From NCBI RefSeq assembly GCF_018861755.1, contig NZ_JAHLEF010000017.1, positions 26,883-90,882 on the forward strand: 64,000 nucleotides of DNA. Direction: 5' to 3'. This document shows positions 35,070-44,207 of this stretch, in pieces. The position numbers and the translations under genes are program-made. A model generated the notes under the pieces. The model was not told the DNA's origin and made no database searches. It worked only from the letters and a program-made list of their open reading frames with translations. The number at the start of each line of letters is the position of its first letter. Within the stretch, counting starts at the first letter, position 1. The DNA is from Clostridium sp. CF012 (GTDB lineage Bacteria > Bacillota > Clostridia > Clostridiales > Clostridiaceae).

Positions 35070-36248
35070 TTAATCCACCTTCTCTTCAAAATATATAGAT
35101 AAATAATCCTCATTAAAACTGGCTTTACTTATTGTGTACTTTCTCAGTGAATTTGGGCAAGGAATATTCCGCTTAAAATTCCCTATTTTAATAGATATAT
35201 CGCAGCCAGTTTCATATACCTCTAAGTCTTTTTTGTCTCCAAAGGGCACATATACTTGAAGCTTATAACCCTCTTCTACCTTTTCAAATTTCTCATTAAA
35301 GGTTATTTTTTGAACCTTTAATATATCTTTAACATTCAGAGAATCCTTAGCTATTCTTTCTAGTCCGTAAGTTCCGTTAATATCTACCTCATACCATTTA
35401 ATTTTAAACCTAGGCAGGTTCAAAAATACTGAATCTATTTCTTCCATGTATTTTTTTTGAATACATTTCCACTCATCAAAAAAGCTATTACCTATATCTT
35501 CTGGTATTATCCTATTAATATATATAGCATCTACATTAAAATTATAAAGATTTAAATACATGTAGTTCCTCTTTGTCTCTTCAATGACCATTTTTTCAGG
35601 AATTGTAACAAGTCTTATACTACAAATCTCTCTATTTTTTAATAAGGTTTGAAGCTCTGAAAGCAGTATAAAAAGCTTTTCAATATCATTCATAGCTTGG
35701 TTATCCGGCAACTCTATTTTAAAAGCTATTTTAGAGATAGGTCTAAGCACTTTCATTGCAACCTTTCCAATAGGGAACAATTTTTCCATATACCAACTCA
35801 TAAGCTCTGGAAATTTTAGAAGGGATATTGTTTCTCCTGTTGGTGCACTGTCCACAATTATTAGGTCATATATACCTTTATCATGCAAATCTTTAATTTT
35901 TAAAAGACAAAATAGCTCTTCCATTCCTGGAAACACAACAATATCCTCAAAATTTTCTATTCCCTTTTCATCTTTAAAAACCATCATTTTTTTAAAAGCA
36001 GCTTGAATGCTTCCGTAATAATTCTCCATTTCGTAATTAGGATCAATTTCCAGTCCCCATAATTTATCCCCAATTTCTGTAGGCTCATTTTTTATATCCT
36101 GCATAAAGATATCACTTAAATTATGTGCCATATCTGTACTAACAATTAATGTGTTTATGCCCTCCAATGAAGCCTTTAGAGCATGAGCTGCTGCAGTACT
36201 TGTTTTGCCCACTCCACCTTTTCCAGTAAAAATAATAATTCTTTTCAT
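35070..36248 (-). CDS. ArsA-type ATPase with HSP20-like tail (first of pair)
   Basis: 392-residue paralogue of the ATPase at 33659. Walker A GKGGVGKTSTAAAHA, switch I STDMAHNLSDIF, switch II DSAPTGETISLLKFPELM, and VDAIYINRIIPED. It ends with the same HSP20-like strand set (VYVPFGDKKDLEVYETGCDISIKIG...). RBS TAGGAGGG. It is preceded by a copy of the MarR-type inverted repeat at 36281. Known ArsA relatives move arsenite or tail-anchored proteins; the lack of a pump and the HSP20 tail argue for a chaperone-like role, which is inference. Confidence 0.9.
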   Translation of the reverse strand: MKRIIIFTGKGGVGKTSTAAAHALKASLEGINTLIVSTDMAHNLSDIFMQDIKNEPTEIGDKLWGLEIDPNYEMENYYGSIQAAFKKMMVFKDEKGIENFEDIVVFPGMEELFCLLKIKDLHDKGIYDLIIVDSAPTGETISLLKFPELMSWYMEKLFPIGKVAMKVLRPISKIAFKIELPDNQAMNDIEKLFILLSELQTLLKNREICSIRLVTIPEKMVIEETKRNYMYLNLYNFNVDAIYINRIIPEDIGNSFFDEWKCIQKKYMEEIDSVFLNLPRFKIKWYEVDINGTYGLERIAKDSLNVKDILKVQKITFNEKFEKVEEGYKLQVYVPFGDKKDLEVYETGCDISIKIGNFKRNIPCPNSLRKYTISKASFNEDYLSIYFEEKVD

Positions 36249-36280
36249 ATTATCCCTCCTAATTTTAATTCCTTAAATGA

Positions 36281-36301
36281 ATAGTTCTTTTGTCGAAGTA
36301 T
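36281..36301 (-). promoter_or_regulatory. MarR-type operator before the ATPase pair
   Basis: ATAGTTC, 7 bases, GAAGTAT. Same 7-7-7 layout as the repeat upstream of marR (36836), with one mismatch in the second arm. Confidence 0.7.
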
Positions 36302-36331
36302 CTCTTTTAAAAATAACGCAGGTACACTACG

Positions 36332-36823
36332 CTATTCAATAATTATTTTTCTTAGTTTTTTAACAGGAGTCCCTTCTTCTTTAACTGGGCTTGCACCTTC
36401 CTTAAAAACCCCAAGTACTTTATTATAGATGCTTAAGGCTGAAGTAATTTCCTCCTGGGTAAGTTTTCCGTATATCTTAATAAGATATTTCGTAATCATA
36501 TCCTTTTCCTTCTCAATAACTGTGCTCGCAACCTCTGTAAGGGTTATTAAAACTATCCTTCTATCCTCAGTACTTCTTATTCTTTCTACCATTAGTTTTT
36601 TTTCTAATCTAGCAATAACCCCTGTGGCAGTATTTAATGGCGCTATTATATATTCTGCAATTTCCGTCATATTAGCATTCTTTTTTCTGTATAAGAATAA
36701 TAGTGCTAATATTTCATTCTTAGAGAAATCTAAAAATATATCACTCCACTGCTCTGGAAAAAACAAAACCTTAAACTCATCAATATGATTAAAAATAATT
36801 TTCTCTATTTTGTTTATATCCAT
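36332..36823 (-). CDS. MarR-family transcriptional regulator
   Basis: Winged-helix regulator of 163 residues: ANMTEIAEYIIAPLNTATGVIARLEKKLMVERIRSTEDRRIVLITLTE is the MarR DNA-binding core with the DRR wing. The C-terminal tail (EGASPVKEEGTPVKKLRK) is unusual, with a short SPVKEEGTPVK duplication. Upstream gene of the ArsA pair, 83 bases apart, and flanked by two similar operators. Confidence 0.92.
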   Translation of the reverse strand: MDINKIEKIIFNHIDEFKVLFFPEQWSDIFLDFSKNEILALLFLYRKKNANMTEIAEYIIAPLNTATGVIARLEKKLMVERIRSTEDRRIVLITLTEVASTVIEKEKDMITKYLIKIYGKLTQEEITSALSIYNKVLGVFKEGASPVKEEGTPVKKLRKIIIE

Positions 36824-36835
36824 AAATCCTCCATA

Positions 36836-36856
36836 ATAGTTCTTGTTACGAACTAT
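36836..36856 (-). promoter_or_regulatory. MarR operator, perfect inverted repeat
   Basis: ATAGTTC, 7 bases, GAACTAT, 13 bases upstream of the marR start codon. Confidence 0.75.
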
Positions 36857-36971
36857 ATTTTAATTCTATCACCGAAGTATTTCATTGTCAATAAAATTTT
36901 ATATTTTGGAAGTGATGCTTCTATTTTACCCTACTTATCTAAATGTACCTTAGCATATATATAAATTTTTC

Positions 36972-38024
36972 TTACTTAGTAGAAAATTTATATATAGTAC
37001 TATGCTCATATTTCTGGTTTGCTTTAAGTATTGGTGAAGGAAACGAATTATGGTTTACAGCATTAGGAAAATATTGTGTTTCAAGACATAATCCACTTCT
37101 TTTACTGTAAGTGGTTCCACCCTTTCCTGGTTCCAAGCCTGTTAGAAAATTTGCAGTATAAAACTGTACTCCAGGTTTAGTTGTGTAAACTTCCATAATA
37201 CGTCCACTTTTTTCATCGTAAACTTCAGCTGCCTTGCTTAGTTTATTACCACTACTATTAATTATCCAGTTATGATCGTAACCACTTCCAAGTGCAATTT
37301 GCTCATAGTCACTACAAATATTTTCTCCAATATAGGTAAGCACTCTAAAATCCATTGGTGTATTATTTACCTCGGCTATTTCACCAGTGGGAATAGAGTA
37401 TTTATCATTTACTGTAAACTTATCAGAATTAATCATAATCTTATGCTTTAAAACATCTCCTGAGCCTTGTCCTGATAGATTAAAGTAAGAGTGATTAGTA
37501 AGATTTACTATAGTATCCATATCAGAAATAGCAAAATACTCTATTTTCAGTTCATTGTCTTCCGTAATCGTATATTTAACTCTTAATTTAAGATTTCCTG
37601 GATACCCTTCCTCCCCATCTTTACTTAGGTACGAGAATTCAATACTTCCATTGGATTCTTCCACCTGCACTTCTTCCTCCCAAACTACCTTATCAAAACC
37701 TACTATTCCACCATGTAAATGATTTTCACCTTCATTTTTAGCTACTTTATACTGGACTCCATTAATTTTAAAACTTGAATTTTCTATTCTGTTAGCTACT
37801 CGCCCTACTGTTGCTCCAAAAAAATTTTTATATTTTCTATAATCCTCAAATTTATCATAACCTAAAACTACATCATCAAACTCACCTTTACTGTCTTGAA
37901 CCACTAAAGATACTAAAGTCGCTCCATAACTCGTGATTTCTGCTATCATACCCTTGGAGTTCTTAATAGTGAATAGATATACTGACTTTCCATCTACAAT
38001 TCCAAAATCTCTTTTTATACTCAT
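36972..38024 (-). CDS. galM: Aldose 1-epimerase
   Basis: Mutarotase of 350 residues interconverting alpha and beta anomers of galactose and related sugars. Motifs: GATVGRVANRI, ENHLHGGIVGFDKVVW (substrate His), NLTNHSYFNLSG (catalytic His), GSGYDHNWI, and CLETQYFPNAVN with the catalytic Glu. Stand-alone gene; no gal operon is nearby. An AT-rich hairpin (36956-36996) overlaps the stop codon: TATATATAAATTTTTCT / AGAAAATTTATATATA. Confidence 0.95.
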   Translation of the reverse strand: MSIKRDFGIVDGKSVYLFTIKNSKGMIAEITSYGATLVSLVVQDSKGEFDDVVLGYDKFEDYRKYKNFFGATVGRVANRIENSSFKINGVQYKVAKNEGENHLHGGIVGFDKVVWEEEVQVEESNGSIEFSYLSKDGEEGYPGNLKLRVKYTITEDNELKIEYFAISDMDTIVNLTNHSYFNLSGQGSGDVLKHKIMINSDKFTVNDKYSIPTGEIAEVNNTPMDFRVLTYIGENICSDYEQIALGSGYDHNWIINSSGNKLSKAAEVYDEKSGRIMEVYTTKPGVQFYTANFLTGLEPGKGGTTYSKRSGLCLETQYFPNAVNHNSFPSPILKANQKYEHSTIYKFSTK

Positions 38025-38199
38025 AATTAAATATCCCCTCCTTAAAAAATCAGAGGTGATGAAATTATAGTAAATTCACCAACCTCTTAATTTAATTATA
38101 CATTTTTTTGTATCCAATAGGAAATTAACTTTATATAATCCTAAGTTTTAGAAATATTGTCCTTACTGGATAATATGCTACCAGGATTGATTTTTTTAT

Positions 38200-39261
38200 T
38201 TATTTCAACCATTCAGGTTCTTCTCTTATAATTGGTCTTATACCGTACTTTTCTTCAAATGCTCTTAAAATACTTTCCCTAGTTTCTGAGGACGTTTTAA
38301 TCTTAGAAATCAAATCTTTTGATATACCATAGGTAAATGGGCAATTAGCTAGACATATACCACAATCTGTCCCTAAACTCCGCCATCTTCTATAACACTC
38401 CTCAGCATTTATCTTCCATCTTAATATACCTTCATCTTCTGCCATTTCGCTCTTAGGTATTGCTTTTCCTGGGCATGTCTTTGCACATCTTCCACACTCT
38501 AAGCAGAATTCTTTAACGCCAAAATCTTCGCCTACATCTGGTATAAGAGGCAAATCTGTGGTTACTACGCAAATCCTAACACAAGCTCCATATTCTTTAG
38601 TTATAAGTAGACCATTTCTTCCAAAGTCACCTAAGCCTGCATCTCTTGCTACCAGTGGTGCTATTACTAAATAGTTTCCATCCATATGATTTCTAGCATC
38701 ATACCCAAGCTCCCTAATATAATAGGAAAGAATCATTCCTATAGTTGCTGACTCTACATATCCTTTTGTAACAGCTATTGATTCTGGAAGCTTTGGAGCT
38801 CTCATAATCATTTCCTTATCCATAGCTACTGCAAACACAATTCCATATTTATGTTTTTTATTAATTTCTTCACCATAATTTTCTTCATGTCTTCCCCTAT
38901 GAGTATAATAATGATAATCTTTCATTTCAGTTATACCAACTAATTTCGCATTATAAAACTTAGCCAACCCTTTGATTCTTTCTGTCATAACAGCTGGGTC
39001 TACCTCAACTTTATTTTGTGCTACCTCACCTTCGCTGAATTTTCTTATATCATATAAATATTTAAAGGAAGCATCTACCATAGGTGAATTTATGTCATTA
39101 AACATCACCGAACCTTGTCCACCCATACTTGGTAAACTTCTTAATGAATCATCACCTTCCTTTAAATCAGGATTTCTACTATAATAATCATTATAAATTT
39201 CGCTGCCTTCACTATAATTCATTCTAGCAAACATTGTATTTCTTTCATCGAACTTTTTCAT
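38200..39261 (-). CDS. Reductive-dehalogenase/QueG-like Fe-S protein
   Basis: 353-residue protein with an N-terminal nitroreductase-like cobalamin-binding region of the RdhA/QueG superfamily (GYVESATIGMILSYYIRELGYDARNHMDG, APLVARDAGLGDFGRNGLLIT, RICVVTTDLPL) and a C-terminal double [4Fe-4S] ferredoxin module: CLECGRCAKTCPGKAIP and a variant CYRRWRSLGTDCGICLANCPF. No Tat signal and no RdhB membrane anchor gene, so it is cytosolic and non-respiratory. The glycine/aromatic-rich start (PSMGGQGSVMF) is like RdhA leaders after processing. It could be a catabolic or cryptic dehalogenase or another B12 enzyme; activity is not established. Stand-alone gene. Confidence 0.8.
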   Translation of the reverse strand: MKKFDERNTMFARMNYSEGSEIYNDYYSRNPDLKEGDDSLRSLPSMGGQGSVMFNDINSPMVDASFKYLYDIRKFSEGEVAQNKVEVDPAVMTERIKGLAKFYNAKLVGITEMKDYHYYTHRGRHEENYGEEINKKHKYGIVFAVAMDKEMIMRAPKLPESIAVTKGYVESATIGMILSYYIRELGYDARNHMDGNYLVIAPLVARDAGLGDFGRNGLLITKEYGACVRICVVTTDLPLIPDVGEDFGVKEFCLECGRCAKTCPGKAIPKSEMAEDEGILRWKINAEECYRRWRSLGTDCGICLANCPFTYGISKDLISKIKTSSETRESILRAFEEKYGIRPIIREEPEWLK

Positions 39262-39401
39262 AAACTTCTCCTTTTATGTTTTTTATAAATAACTTCATCT
39301 AATACCCCACAAATATTACTCAACTTTTCCAGCTAAGTAAGGTGCATAAGTCATATAGGCATGGTTCTCTGTGATATATTCCTCTTTAATTATGATTCAT
39401 A

Positions 39402-39935
39402 CTACATATTCCCTAAAATATTGTTTAGAGTTTTTAAACCTCTAGTTGTAGCATCAGTCTTTAATTTTTTCTCAAACATGTTATTATTTAATTTTGTTCT
39501 TCCATAGCCATTTGGGCAATATACATAGATTTCGCTTGAAATTATTATGAATTTCTCATTTTCTTCTTTTTTCATATCTAAAAGCGATACTGTGCTTGGC
39601 TGTGGTATATCTACCATAAGGGTAATATATACCTTATCAAGCTCTATATTCTCTTGTTTTGTAAAAGGATTATTATTAACTATATTTCTAAGTTCATCCT
39701 CTGTACGAATAATTGCTTTTACCAGAAATCCAAAGGTTTCACTAATTTTTTTCTCAATTACATTAGAAAGTTCTATGGTATCTGTAGTTCCATAGTCAAA
39801 GCTAACATTCCCACTTTGAATGTAAGTTTTCACATTTATAAAGTTCAGTGCCTCAAACATGACTTTCAAATCTAACATTTTTATCTTCTTTTGTCCACCA
39901 ACATTAATTCCTCTTAAAAACGCAATATATCTCAT
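39402..39935 (-). CDS. DUF1697 family protein
   Basis: 177 residues starting MRYIAFLRGINVGG, the hallmark of DUF1697, followed by KMLDLKVMFEALNF, TYIQSGNVSFDY and a VYCPNGYGRTKLNN end. Function unknown. Its ATG directly follows the trpB stop, with GGAGGGG inside the end of trpB, so it is co-translated with trpB and under the Trp T-box. Confidence 0.9.
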   Translation of the reverse strand: MRYIAFLRGINVGGQKKIKMLDLKVMFEALNFINVKTYIQSGNVSFDYGTTDTIELSNVIEKKISETFGFLVKAIIRTEDELRNIVNNNPFTKQENIELDKVYITLMVDIPQPSTVSLLDMKKEENEKFIIISSEIYVYCPNGYGRTKLNNNMFEKKLKTDATTRGLKTLNNILGNM

Positions 39936-41126
39936 CTATGCTAAGATCCCCTCCTCAAGCATTTCTTTTACATGCGCAACATCCTTGTCGCCTCTTCCTG
40001 AAAGATTTATTATTATAACTTTATCCTTTGAAAGTGACGCTGCAAGCTTTATACCATATGCAATTGCGTGTGCGCTTTCAATGGCAGGAATTATGCCTTC
40101 AATTCTTGAAAGCTCTAGTAAAGCTATAATTGATTCCTTATCTGTTACAGATACATATTCAGCACGTCCTGTATCTTTATAATAACAGTGCTCCGGCCCT
40201 ACACCAGGATAGTCAAGGCCTGCAGCTACTGAATAAACTGGAAGTGGCTCTCCATTTTCATCTTGAATGTTGTAGCATTTAAAGCCATGAATAATACCTA
40301 CACTGCCTTTTGTAAGTGAAGCAGCATGCTCATCAGTATCAAGACCCTTTCCTGCTGGTTCAACTCCAATCATTATCACATCTTTATCATTAAAAAATGG
40401 GTGGAATAAGCCCATGGCATTGCTACCACCGCCTACACATGCTACCAAGTAATCTGGAAGTTTACCCTCAGCATTAATAATTTGTCTTCTTGCTTCAATA
40501 CCTATTATACTTTGAAACTCTCTAACCATGGTAGGGTATGGATGAGGACCCACTGCTGAGCCTAAAAGGTAGTAGGTATCCTTTGCATTTTCTACAAAAT
40601 CATTTAAGGCTTCATCAACTGCATCCTTTAATGTTGCCGTTCCTGTTTTTACAGTTACAACCTTTGCCCCTAAAAGTTCCATTCTAAAAACGTTTAGAGC
40701 CTGCCTTTTTGTATCAACCTCTCCCATGTATATGGTACAATCCATTCCAAATAGTGCACAAACTGTAGCTGTTGCAACACCGTGCTGACCTGCTCCCGTT
40801 TCTGCTATTATACGCTTTTTACCCATTTTCTTTGCTAATAGTGCTTGACCTATAGCGTTGTTTATTTTATGTGACCCAGTATGGTTTAAATCTTCTCTTT
40901 TAAGATATATTTTTGCTCCATCAAGTTTCTTGCTTAATTTTTCTGCATAATATAATGGATTCTCTCTTCCTATATATTGTTTTTGATAATAGGCAAGCTC
41001 CTTTAAAAAATCTTCATCCACTATACATTTGTAAAACGCCTCTTCAACATCTTTTAAAACCAATTGTAATTCTTCAGGAACAAATGCTCCTCCAAATTGT
41101 CCAAAATAACCAGTACTCTTTTCCAT
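39936..41126 (-). CDS. trpB: Tryptophan synthase beta chain
   Basis: PLP enzyme joining indole and serine, 396 residues. Visible: [31 protein letters not shown] with the PLP Lys, [13 protein letters not shown], the phosphate loop [10 protein letters not shown], and [11 protein letters not shown]. It is the classic TrpB1 type, yet no trpA or other trp gene is adjacent; it pairs instead with a DUF1697 gene. A Trp-specific T-box controls it. A stand-alone trpB can salvage indole; whether trpA exists elsewhere is unknown. Confidence 0.96.
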   Translation of the reverse strand: MEKSTGYFGQFGGAFVPEELQLVLKDVEEAFYKCIVDEDFLKELAYYQKQYIGRENPLYYAEKLSKKLDGAKIYLKREDLNHTGSHKINNAIGQALLAKKMGKKRIIAETGAGQHGVATATVCALFGMDCTIYMGEVDTKRQALNVFRMELLGAKVVTVKTGTATLKDAVDEALNDFVENAKDTYYLLGSAVGPHPYPTMVREFQSIIGIEARRQIINAEGKLPDYLVACVGGGSNAMGLFHPFFNDKDVIMIGVEPAGKGLDTDEHAASLTKGSVGIIHGFKCYNIQDENGEPLPVYSVAAGLDYPGVGPEHCYYKDTGRAEYVSVTDKESIIALLELSRIEGIIPAIESAHAIAYGIKLAASLSKDKVIIINLSGRGDKDVAHVKEMLEEGILA

Positions 41127-41172
41127 AATAAATCCTCCTCTAATTTGTATTTTACATTGTTTTTAAACAGAA

Positions 41173-41430
41173 AAAAACCCTCTATATGCTATAAACACAT
41201 AGAGGGCGAATAATCTCGCGGTACCACCTCAAATTACCTTCAAAAAAACAAAGGCACCTCTCAGATACAGGAATAAATCCGATATCATATCCATATAACG
41301 GTGGAATCCGTGTCCCCTACTATTATTTCGGTTCCCTCTCATAAGTCCATTCAAAATGCTCTAAAATATCAGGCTCACACTATCCCTGTTTCGCTGTAAT
41401 TCTCAAACATATTTACTCTTCTTATTCATC
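41173..41430 (-). promoter_or_regulatory. T-box leader, tryptophan-specific
   Basis: Minus-strand leader of trpB. The T-box sequence AGGTGGTACCGCG lies at 41229-41217, followed by a terminator (41206-41178, CCCTCTAT...ATAGAGGG, then T run). Upstream is the stem I distal part (GTGTGAGCC) and a specifier loop GAA-UGG-AC with UGG (Trp) at 41349-41347. Uncharged tRNA-Trp should favour antitermination. Confidence 0.93.
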
Positions 41431-41661
41431 GATTTATATACTTTATACTATTCTATTGCCAATCTTTAAAATTGTCAATAAAATTTACGGAATATTAAAA
41501 ATATTTTTATAATCTATATCTTTTAAAATAAGGTTAAATATGCTATAATTGCTCAATAATAATTGTTATTGAGCTAATATTATCCTAGCAAAATAAAATA
41601 GAGCTTTTTTCTTACAACTTTTAGTTTTTATTCAAAAGTAAAAAAGAAAGGTGATGAGTTT

Positions 41662-42081
41662 ATGAATAACAATACAAAAATATTTGTTAACTTACCGGTT
41701 AAAAATCTTACCAAATCCATAGATTTTTTTACTAAACTTGGTTTTACATTCAATCCCCAATTTACCGATAAAAATGCTACTTGTATGAATGTTTCTGAAA
41801 ACATATTTGTCATGTTATTGATTGAAAGATTTTTTAAAACCTTTACAAAAAAAGAACTATGTGACGCCAAAAAAAACACAGAAGTTATTGTAGCATTATC
41901 TGTTGATAGTAAGGAAAAAGTAGATCAGATTGTAAATAAAGCTCTGGCTGCCGGTGGAAAAACCTCCAATAAACCTAATGATCAAGGTTTTATGTATGGA
42001 TGGAGTTTTCAAGATCTAGATGGTCACCTCTGGGAGATAATTTACATGGATAAAAACATAGACATCGAAGATAAAAATTGA
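41662..42081 (+). CDS. VOC/glyoxalase superfamily protein
   Basis: 139 residues with the paired beta-alpha-beta-beta-beta fold: IFVNLPVKNLTKSIDFFTKLGFTFNPQFTD at the start and YGWSFQDLDGHLWEIIYMD at the end, matching PhnB/glyoxalase-like proteins. Metal ligand candidates include the terminal Glu in WEIIY, but the set is incomplete, so it may be a binding protein. RBS AAAGGTGATGAG. Stop is TGA. Stand-alone, with its own terminator. Confidence 0.88.
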   Translation: MNNNTKIFVNLPVKNLTKSIDFFTKLGFTFNPQFTDKNATCMNVSENIFVMLLIERFFKTFTKKELCDAKKNTEVIVALSVDSKEKVDQIVNKALAAGGKTSNKPNDQGFMYGWSFQDLDGHLWEIIYMDKNIDIEDKN

Positions 42082-42087
42082 CGCAAT

Positions 42088-42134
42088 AAAGCCAGAAACT
42101 TCTAATCCTTTTGAATTAGAAATTTCTGGCTTTT
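42088..42134. terminator. Terminator between VOC and reductase genes
   Basis: Stem AAAGCCAGAAA-TTCTAAT / ATTAGAAATTTCTGGCTTT with T run on the plus strand; may serve both convergent genes. Confidence 0.88.
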
Positions 42135-42163
42135 AAATTCCTATAACACATTTTTCTTATCTA

Positions 42164-43105
42164 TCATGCCTTTTCACCTTTAATATTTAAGGGTGCCTTT
42201 AATATTTCATCTTTCTTTTTTAAAATTTCATCGCTTAGTATTCTTCCTTCAACATACTCAAATCCCACTCTATCAATAACACTCCCAAAACGTTCCCCTT
42301 TAAAAGCATTTTCTTTGAAAAATAAAATTGCTTTTAAAATAATATCCATAATCTCTTCTTTGGTGAAGATTTTACTAATAAGAGATCCGTGACGAATTGA
42401 TTTTCCCCATCTACCACCAATATATATTTTATAACCTTGCATACCTATTTCCATTGCACCAAAATAACATTTTTCTATACAGCGTCCACAATTATTACAA
42501 ATTTCTTTGTCAATTATAAGTGTTCCATCTGTAAATTTAGCTGCTCCCATAGGACATGTGCTTTCAATTGTGCATTTTTTACATTTCTTGCATCTACCTA
42601 AATTATAATTAGGTATCCTTTGTCCTACAATACCAAGATCATTTAATTCAGGCTTAACACAATTATTAGGGCATCCCCCTACTGCTATTTTAAATTTATG
42701 AGGAAGAACTACATCATTATATTTTTCATAGAAATTCACATGAATTTCTTTAGCCATGGCTTGGGTATCAAAAAGTCCAAATTTACATACTGTTCCTTTA
42801 CAAGATACTATAGGCCTGACATTTGCCCCTGTACCTCCAGTTAGCATTCCTTCTTTAGCTATATAATTTCTTACCGCTTCGATATTTTCATACTTAATTC
42901 CAGGTAATTCTAGAGTAAGTCTTACAGTAAATGAAACTTTCCCATTTCCAAATCTTTCAGAAACTTCACTAATATTTTTAAGTTGTCTTGAAGTCAGAAC
43001 ACCATTTTCAGTAATAATTCTAGCCGAAAAGTGCACTTTATCATTATTTGCTAAAAACCCCAATGACTTCACTCTTTTTACATCTGCTTCACTAATTTTA
43101 CTCAC
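42164..43105 (-). CDS. Siroheme sulfite/nitrite reductase-like protein with ferredoxin domain
   Basis: 313 residues. N-terminal half-domain of siroheme reductases (FSARIITENGVLTSRQLKNISEVSERFG, VRLTLELPGI, GGTGANVRPIVSC), siroheme/Fe4S4 Cys set CKGTVC...GGCPNNC, then an inserted ferredoxin with CKKCKKC...CPMGA and CNNCGRCIEKCYFGA, then GGRWGKSIRHGS. This short single-copy form is like the small dissimilatory-type sulfite reductase relatives of anaerobes (Fsr/AsrC-like). It may reduce sulfite or nitrite, or act in another electron transfer; the substrate is not known. Stop is TGA. The divergent LysR gene is the probable regulator. Confidence 0.88.
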   Translation of the reverse strand: MSKISEADVKRVKSLGFLANNDKVHFSARIITENGVLTSRQLKNISEVSERFGNGKVSFTVRLTLELPGIKYENIEAVRNYIAKEGMLTGGTGANVRPIVSCKGTVCKFGLFDTQAMAKEIHVNFYEKYNDVVLPHKFKIAVGGCPNNCVKPELNDLGIVGQRIPNYNLGRCKKCKKCTIESTCPMGAAKFTDGTLIIDKEICNNCGRCIEKCYFGAMEIGMQGYKIYIGGRWGKSIRHGSLISKIFTKEEIMDIILKAILFFKENAFKGERFGSVIDRVGFEYVEGRILSDEILKKKDEILKAPLNIKGEKA

Positions 43106-43237
43106 AATTTATCCCCCTGACATTATTTCTTATTTTAAAAACCAACTTTGCTTATCTTATCACTTGAAAAAACTATTGTAAAATACTATAATATTATTAT
43201 ATTCATAGGTATTTACCTATACATTGGAGTGATTAAT

Positions 43238-44107
43238 ATGACAATTCGTCACCTTACAATTTTTATTGAAGTAGCCGATTGCGGTAAAATGAGTTTAGCT
43301 GCTAAAAATCTATATATTTCACAGCCCTCCGTAAGCCAAGCTATTTCACAAATTGAAAATTTATATGGTATTAAACTTTTTGAAAGACTTTCAAAAAAAC
43401 TATATATAACAGAAGAAGGAACGCAACTTTTAAGTTACGCAAGACATATTGTATCTCTTTTTGATGAAATGGAAGAAAATATTAAAAGCACATCTAATGT
43501 CCTATTAAAAATAGGTGGAACTATTACAGTAGGAGCCTGTGTAATGAGTGCTATAATAAATGATTTTAATCTTAAATATCCAAATATACAGACTCAAGTC
43601 TTCATTAATAATACCAGCATAATAGAATCAAAAATTTTAAATAATGAATTGGATATTGCTCTTGTTGAAGGCATAATAAAAAGTAAGGATATAATATGCT
43701 TACCTGTTATTAAAGATCGACTTGTACTTATATGCAATAAGACTAATCCCTTTGCAAATAGAACTAATGTGGATTTATCTGAACTTACTAACCAACCTTT
43801 TATTTTGAGAGAAAAGGGAAGTGGTACCAGAGAGCTTTTTGAAAGCTATATGAAAAATGCTGGATTTGTTATACAGGAAAAATGGGTATGCAATAATTCA
43901 GAATCAATAAAGCAAGCAGTAATAGCAGGACATGGCCTTTCTGTTATTTCAGAAAGACTCGTTACAGATGAAATATCCCAAGGTATATTGCAAATAGTAA
44001 AAATAAATAATGTTGAATTCAAAAGAAATTTCAGTGTTATATATCACAAAAATAAGTATCTATCCCAATATTTAAATAAACTTCTTGAAATCTTAAAATC
44101 CTATTAG
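43238..44107 (+). CDS. LysR-family transcriptional regulator
   Basis: 289 residues from ATG 43238 (RBS TGGAGTG). HTH: MSLAAKNLYISQPSVSQAISQIENLYGIKLFERLSKKLYITEEG. C-terminal substrate-binding fold with FILREKGSGTRELFE and a GHGLSVIS motif, like CysL/YwfK types that control sulfite reductase. The longer upstream frame from 43148 is intergenic. Divergent from the siroheme reductase-like gene with 132 bases between start codons. Confidence 0.92.
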   Translation: MTIRHLTIFIEVADCGKMSLAAKNLYISQPSVSQAISQIENLYGIKLFERLSKKLYITEEGTQLLSYARHIVSLFDEMEENIKSTSNVLLKIGGTITVGACVMSAIINDFNLKYPNIQTQVFINNTSIIESKILNNELDIALVEGIIKSKDIICLPVIKDRLVLICNKTNPFANRTNVDLSELTNQPFILREKGSGTRELFESYMKNAGFVIQEKWVCNNSESIKQAVIAGHGLSVISERLVTDEISQGILQIVKINNVEFKRNFSVIYHKNKYLSQYLNKLLEILKSY

Positions 44108-44127
44108 CAAGTCCTGTGTTTAAAAGT

Positions 44128-44196
44128 GGAAGTCACTACTTGCCACCTTATAAATTTTTAAATTAAAAAATTGTAAGGACAAGTAGCCACAGTTCC
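44128..44196. repeat. 69-bp imperfect inverted repeat between convergent genes
   Basis: Left arm GGAAGTCACTACTTG...CCTTATAAATTTTTAA pairs with the right arm ending ACAAGTAGCCACAGTTCC. It lies between the lysR and hutG stop codons; it may be a two-way terminator or a small mobile element. Confidence 0.65.
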
Positions 44197-44207
44197 AAAA
44201 TCCTCCT

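Noticed and set aside
36956..36996. galM terminator
   Set aside because: The hairpin includes the last codons and has no T run after it, so it is mentioned only in the galM entry.
42081..42166. Reassigned UGA codon (UGA read as Gly)
   Set aside because: TGA is used as a normal stop in this window, for example in the VOC gene and in the siroheme reductase-like gene.
43148..43237. Extended start of the LysR protein
   Set aside because: The extra residues are hydrophobic intergenic translation; TGGAGTG precedes ATG 43238.
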